From Syntrophobacterales bacterium (GTDB taxonomy: Bacteria > Desulfobacterota > Syntrophobacteria > BM002), in assembly GCA_030613915.1 (NCBI GenBank), contig JAUWKY010000070.1, positions 1 through 8,729 on the forward strand: a stretch of DNA of 8,729 nucleotides, written 5' to 3'. Positions 7,732 through 8,729 of the stretch are shown here, in pieces (position 1 is the first letter of the stretch; each line of letters opens with the position of its first letter). The notes beneath the pieces are model-generated. The model had not been told where the DNA came from. It saw only the letters and a program-made list of their open reading frames with translations, and searched no databases. The translations under genes and the position numbers were made by a program.

Positions 7732-7746
7732 TCCGCCTCAGGCGGA
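7732..7746. repeat. Palindromic hairpin in the purM leader
   Basis: TCCGCC and GGCGGA flank a three-base loop, a compact REP-like palindrome. It lies between the purM promoter and start, 56 bases upstream of the ATG. Confidence 0.6.
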
Positions 7747-7765
7747 CGCACTCTGACGCGTTTCC

Positions 7766-7805
7766 CCCACGCGGCGCAAGCGCTTGCGCTGCGCGTCGGC
7801 GTGGG
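7766..7805. repeat. Large GC-rich hairpin in the purM leader
   Basis: CCCACGC (7766-7772) pairs with GCGTGGG (7799-7805). Inside lies a 16-base perfect palindrome at 7774-7789 built from GCGCAA and TTGCGC. GACGCG (7755-7760) can alternatively pair with CGCGTC (7792-7797). It is far more GC-rich than its surroundings, so it may be an inserted palindrome. It has no T-run on the minus strand that would make it an attenuator. Confidence 0.6.
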
Positions 7806-7823
7806 TATCTAACGTTAGGGTTT

Positions 7824-7852
7824 ATTCTAGAAGTGGTTTAGACAGGTGTCAA
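7824..7852 (-). promoter_or_regulatory. purM promoter
   Basis: On the minus strand, TTGACA (7852-7847), 17 bases, then TAGAAT (7829-7824). The -35 is perfect, the spacing optimal and the -10 5 of 6. Predicted start is near 7817, giving a leader of about 140 bases that includes both GC-rich hairpins. Confidence 0.82.
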
Positions 7853-7878
7853 TCGCTTTCGAGTACGGGAAAAACTTT

Positions 7879-7907
7879 TTGACAAGGGTTCTTGCTTGCG
7901 GTATTTT
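7879..7907 (+). promoter_or_regulatory. alaC promoter
   Basis: TTGACA (7879-7884), 17 bases, then TATTTT (7902-7907). Perfect -35 and spacing, with -10 4 of 6. It is back to back with the purM promoter; the two -35 boxes are 26 bases apart, so one regulator could cover both. Predicted leader is about 25 bases. Confidence 0.8.
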
Positions 7908-7938
7908 TACTGAATCTCGATAGATAGGAAAGGTAGCC

Positions 7939-8729
7939 ATGAATGAAGCACTGATCAAATTCAGCCGTATGCGTCGATTGCCTCCTTACGTTTTTGCCCA
8001 AGTCAATGAACTGAAAATGAGTCTCAGACGAGAGGGTAGAGACATCGTTGATCTGGGTATGGGAAATCCTGATCTGCCGACCCCGCAGCACATTGTAGAC
8101 AAATTGTTAGAGGCCTCCCAGAAACCTCACAACCACCGTTACTCAGCTTCGCGAGGAATTACCAAACTGAGAGAGGCTATAGCCAGCTGGTACGGACGCC
8201 GATATGATGTGGATATCGATCCGGAAACAGAGGCCGTTGTGACTATTGGGGCCAAAGAGGGGTTGTCGCACCTGATACTCTCGCTGATCAGCCCAGGAGA
8301 CGTGGTATTCGCCCCAAATCCAACCTATCCCATTCATCCGTACTCGGTTATCATAGCCGGGGGGGATTTGCGCAGTATTCCCATAGAAAGAGATCGAGAC
8401 TTTTTTGAAGATCTCCAGACGGCCTTCAAACAGACCTGGCCTCAGCCGAAGATGTTAATAATCTCATTTCCTCATAACCCCACCACTGAGGTCGTTGACC
8501 TGGACTTCTTTCAGAAAATTTGTGACTTCGCCAGGAAGCACGAAATCATCGTGGTGCACGATCTGGCATATGCCGATTTGGTATTCGACGAGGAAATGGC
8601 TCCCAGCTTTCTCCAGGTAGAAGGTGCTAAGGATATCGGAGTCGAGTTTTTTTCCTTGTCAAAGAGCTATTCCATGCCGGGATGGAGGGTTGGTTTCTGT
8701 GTTGGAAACGTTGAAATCATTTCAGCGCT
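7939..8729 (+). CDS. alaC: Glutamate-pyruvate aminotransferase AlaC, 3'-truncated by the window
   Basis: The first 263 residues of a PLP-dependent class I/II aminotransferase; the family is about 400-410 residues, so about a third is missing at the right edge. It transfers the amino group between glutamate and pyruvate to make alanine. ATG 7939 has AGGAAAGG upstream (7926-7933). The opening [15 protein letters not shown] and [15 protein letters not shown] are close to E. coli AlaC (YfdZ). Further marks are [45 protein letters not shown] and the PLP lysine Lys242 in [15 protein letters not shown]. AlaC-like proteins in some lineages act on other amino acids, so the exact substrate is inferred. 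It has its own strong promoter, divergent from purM. Confidence 0.92.
   Translation, partial: MNEALIKFSRMRRLPPYVFAQVNELKMSLRREGRDIVDLGMGNPDLPTPQHIVDKLLEASQKPHNHRYSASRGITKLREAIASWYGRRYDVDIDPETEAVVTIGAKEGLSHLILSLISPGDVVFAPNPTYPIHPYSVIIAGGDLRSIPIERDRDFFEDLQTAFKQTWPQPKMLIISFPHNPTTEVVDLDFFQKICDFARKHEIIVVHDLAYADLVFDEEMAPSFLQVEGAKDIGVEFFSLSKSYSMPGWRVGFCVGNVEIISA

Noticed and set aside
7677..7751. 25-residue N-terminal extension of purM
   Set aside because: Encoded over a palindrome and not family-like; the ribosome site and family N-terminus both support 7676.
6175..8663. 16-base identity between the rpmB upstream region (6175-6190) and alaC coding sequence (8648-8663)
   Set aside because: Low-complexity T-run plus CCTTGTCAAA; in alaC it encodes the conserved lysine motif, so coincidence is the simplest reading.

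Overview
The window is an ordinary bacterial chromosomal segment of housekeeping genes whose intergenic DNA is unusual. The genes are ispG (MEP isoprenoid pathway), proS (archaeal/eukaryotic-type prolyl-tRNA synthetase), a bifunctional relA/spoT-family (p)ppGpp enzyme, rpmB (zinc-binding L28), purM on the opposite strand, and the 5' part of alaC, which runs off the right edge. A small cysteine-containing gene of unknown function lies at the left edge. No mobile element, phage gene, defence system, rRNA, tRNA or CRISPR array was seen. The gene set, the C+ form of L28, the MEP pathway and the AlaC-type aminotransferase fit an uncultivated Desulfobacterota/deltaproteobacterial lineage. This is an inference from family resemblance, not a proven placement.

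Layout: 1-95 tandem repeats; 183-458 small unknown gene with a good intrinsic terminator at 503-537; 551-838 repeat-filled gap; 869-1942 ispG; 1954-2133 repeats; 2181-3611 proS; 3613-3717 repeats and inverted repeats; 3749-5905 relA/spoT; 5912-6134 repeats; about 6183-6314 promoter and leader of rpmB; 6315-6506 rpmB; 6515-6617 repeats between convergent genes; 7676-6633 purM (minus); 7677-7938 divergent promoter region with GC-rich hairpins; 7939 onward alaC.

The genes form no single pathway. IspG makes isoprenoid precursor, ProS and L28 serve translation, the Rel enzyme couples translation stress to growth control, PurM makes purines, and AlaC joins alanine to glutamate/pyruvate. ispG, proS and rel share a strand, but gaps of 238 and 137 bases filled with repeats separate them, so an operon is possible but not shown. 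purM and alaC are divergent, with two strong back-to-back sigma70-like promoters.

The standout is the intergenic sequence. Nearly every gap among the plus-strand genes is built from degenerate tandem arrays with strict 7-, 8- or 9-base phase, often abutting one another directly. The same array types recur in both orientations. A composite module (REP-like hairpin, then nonamers, then octamers) sits before both ispG and proS. The purM/alaC promoter region and the rpmB promoter and leader lack these arrays. Their function is unknown.
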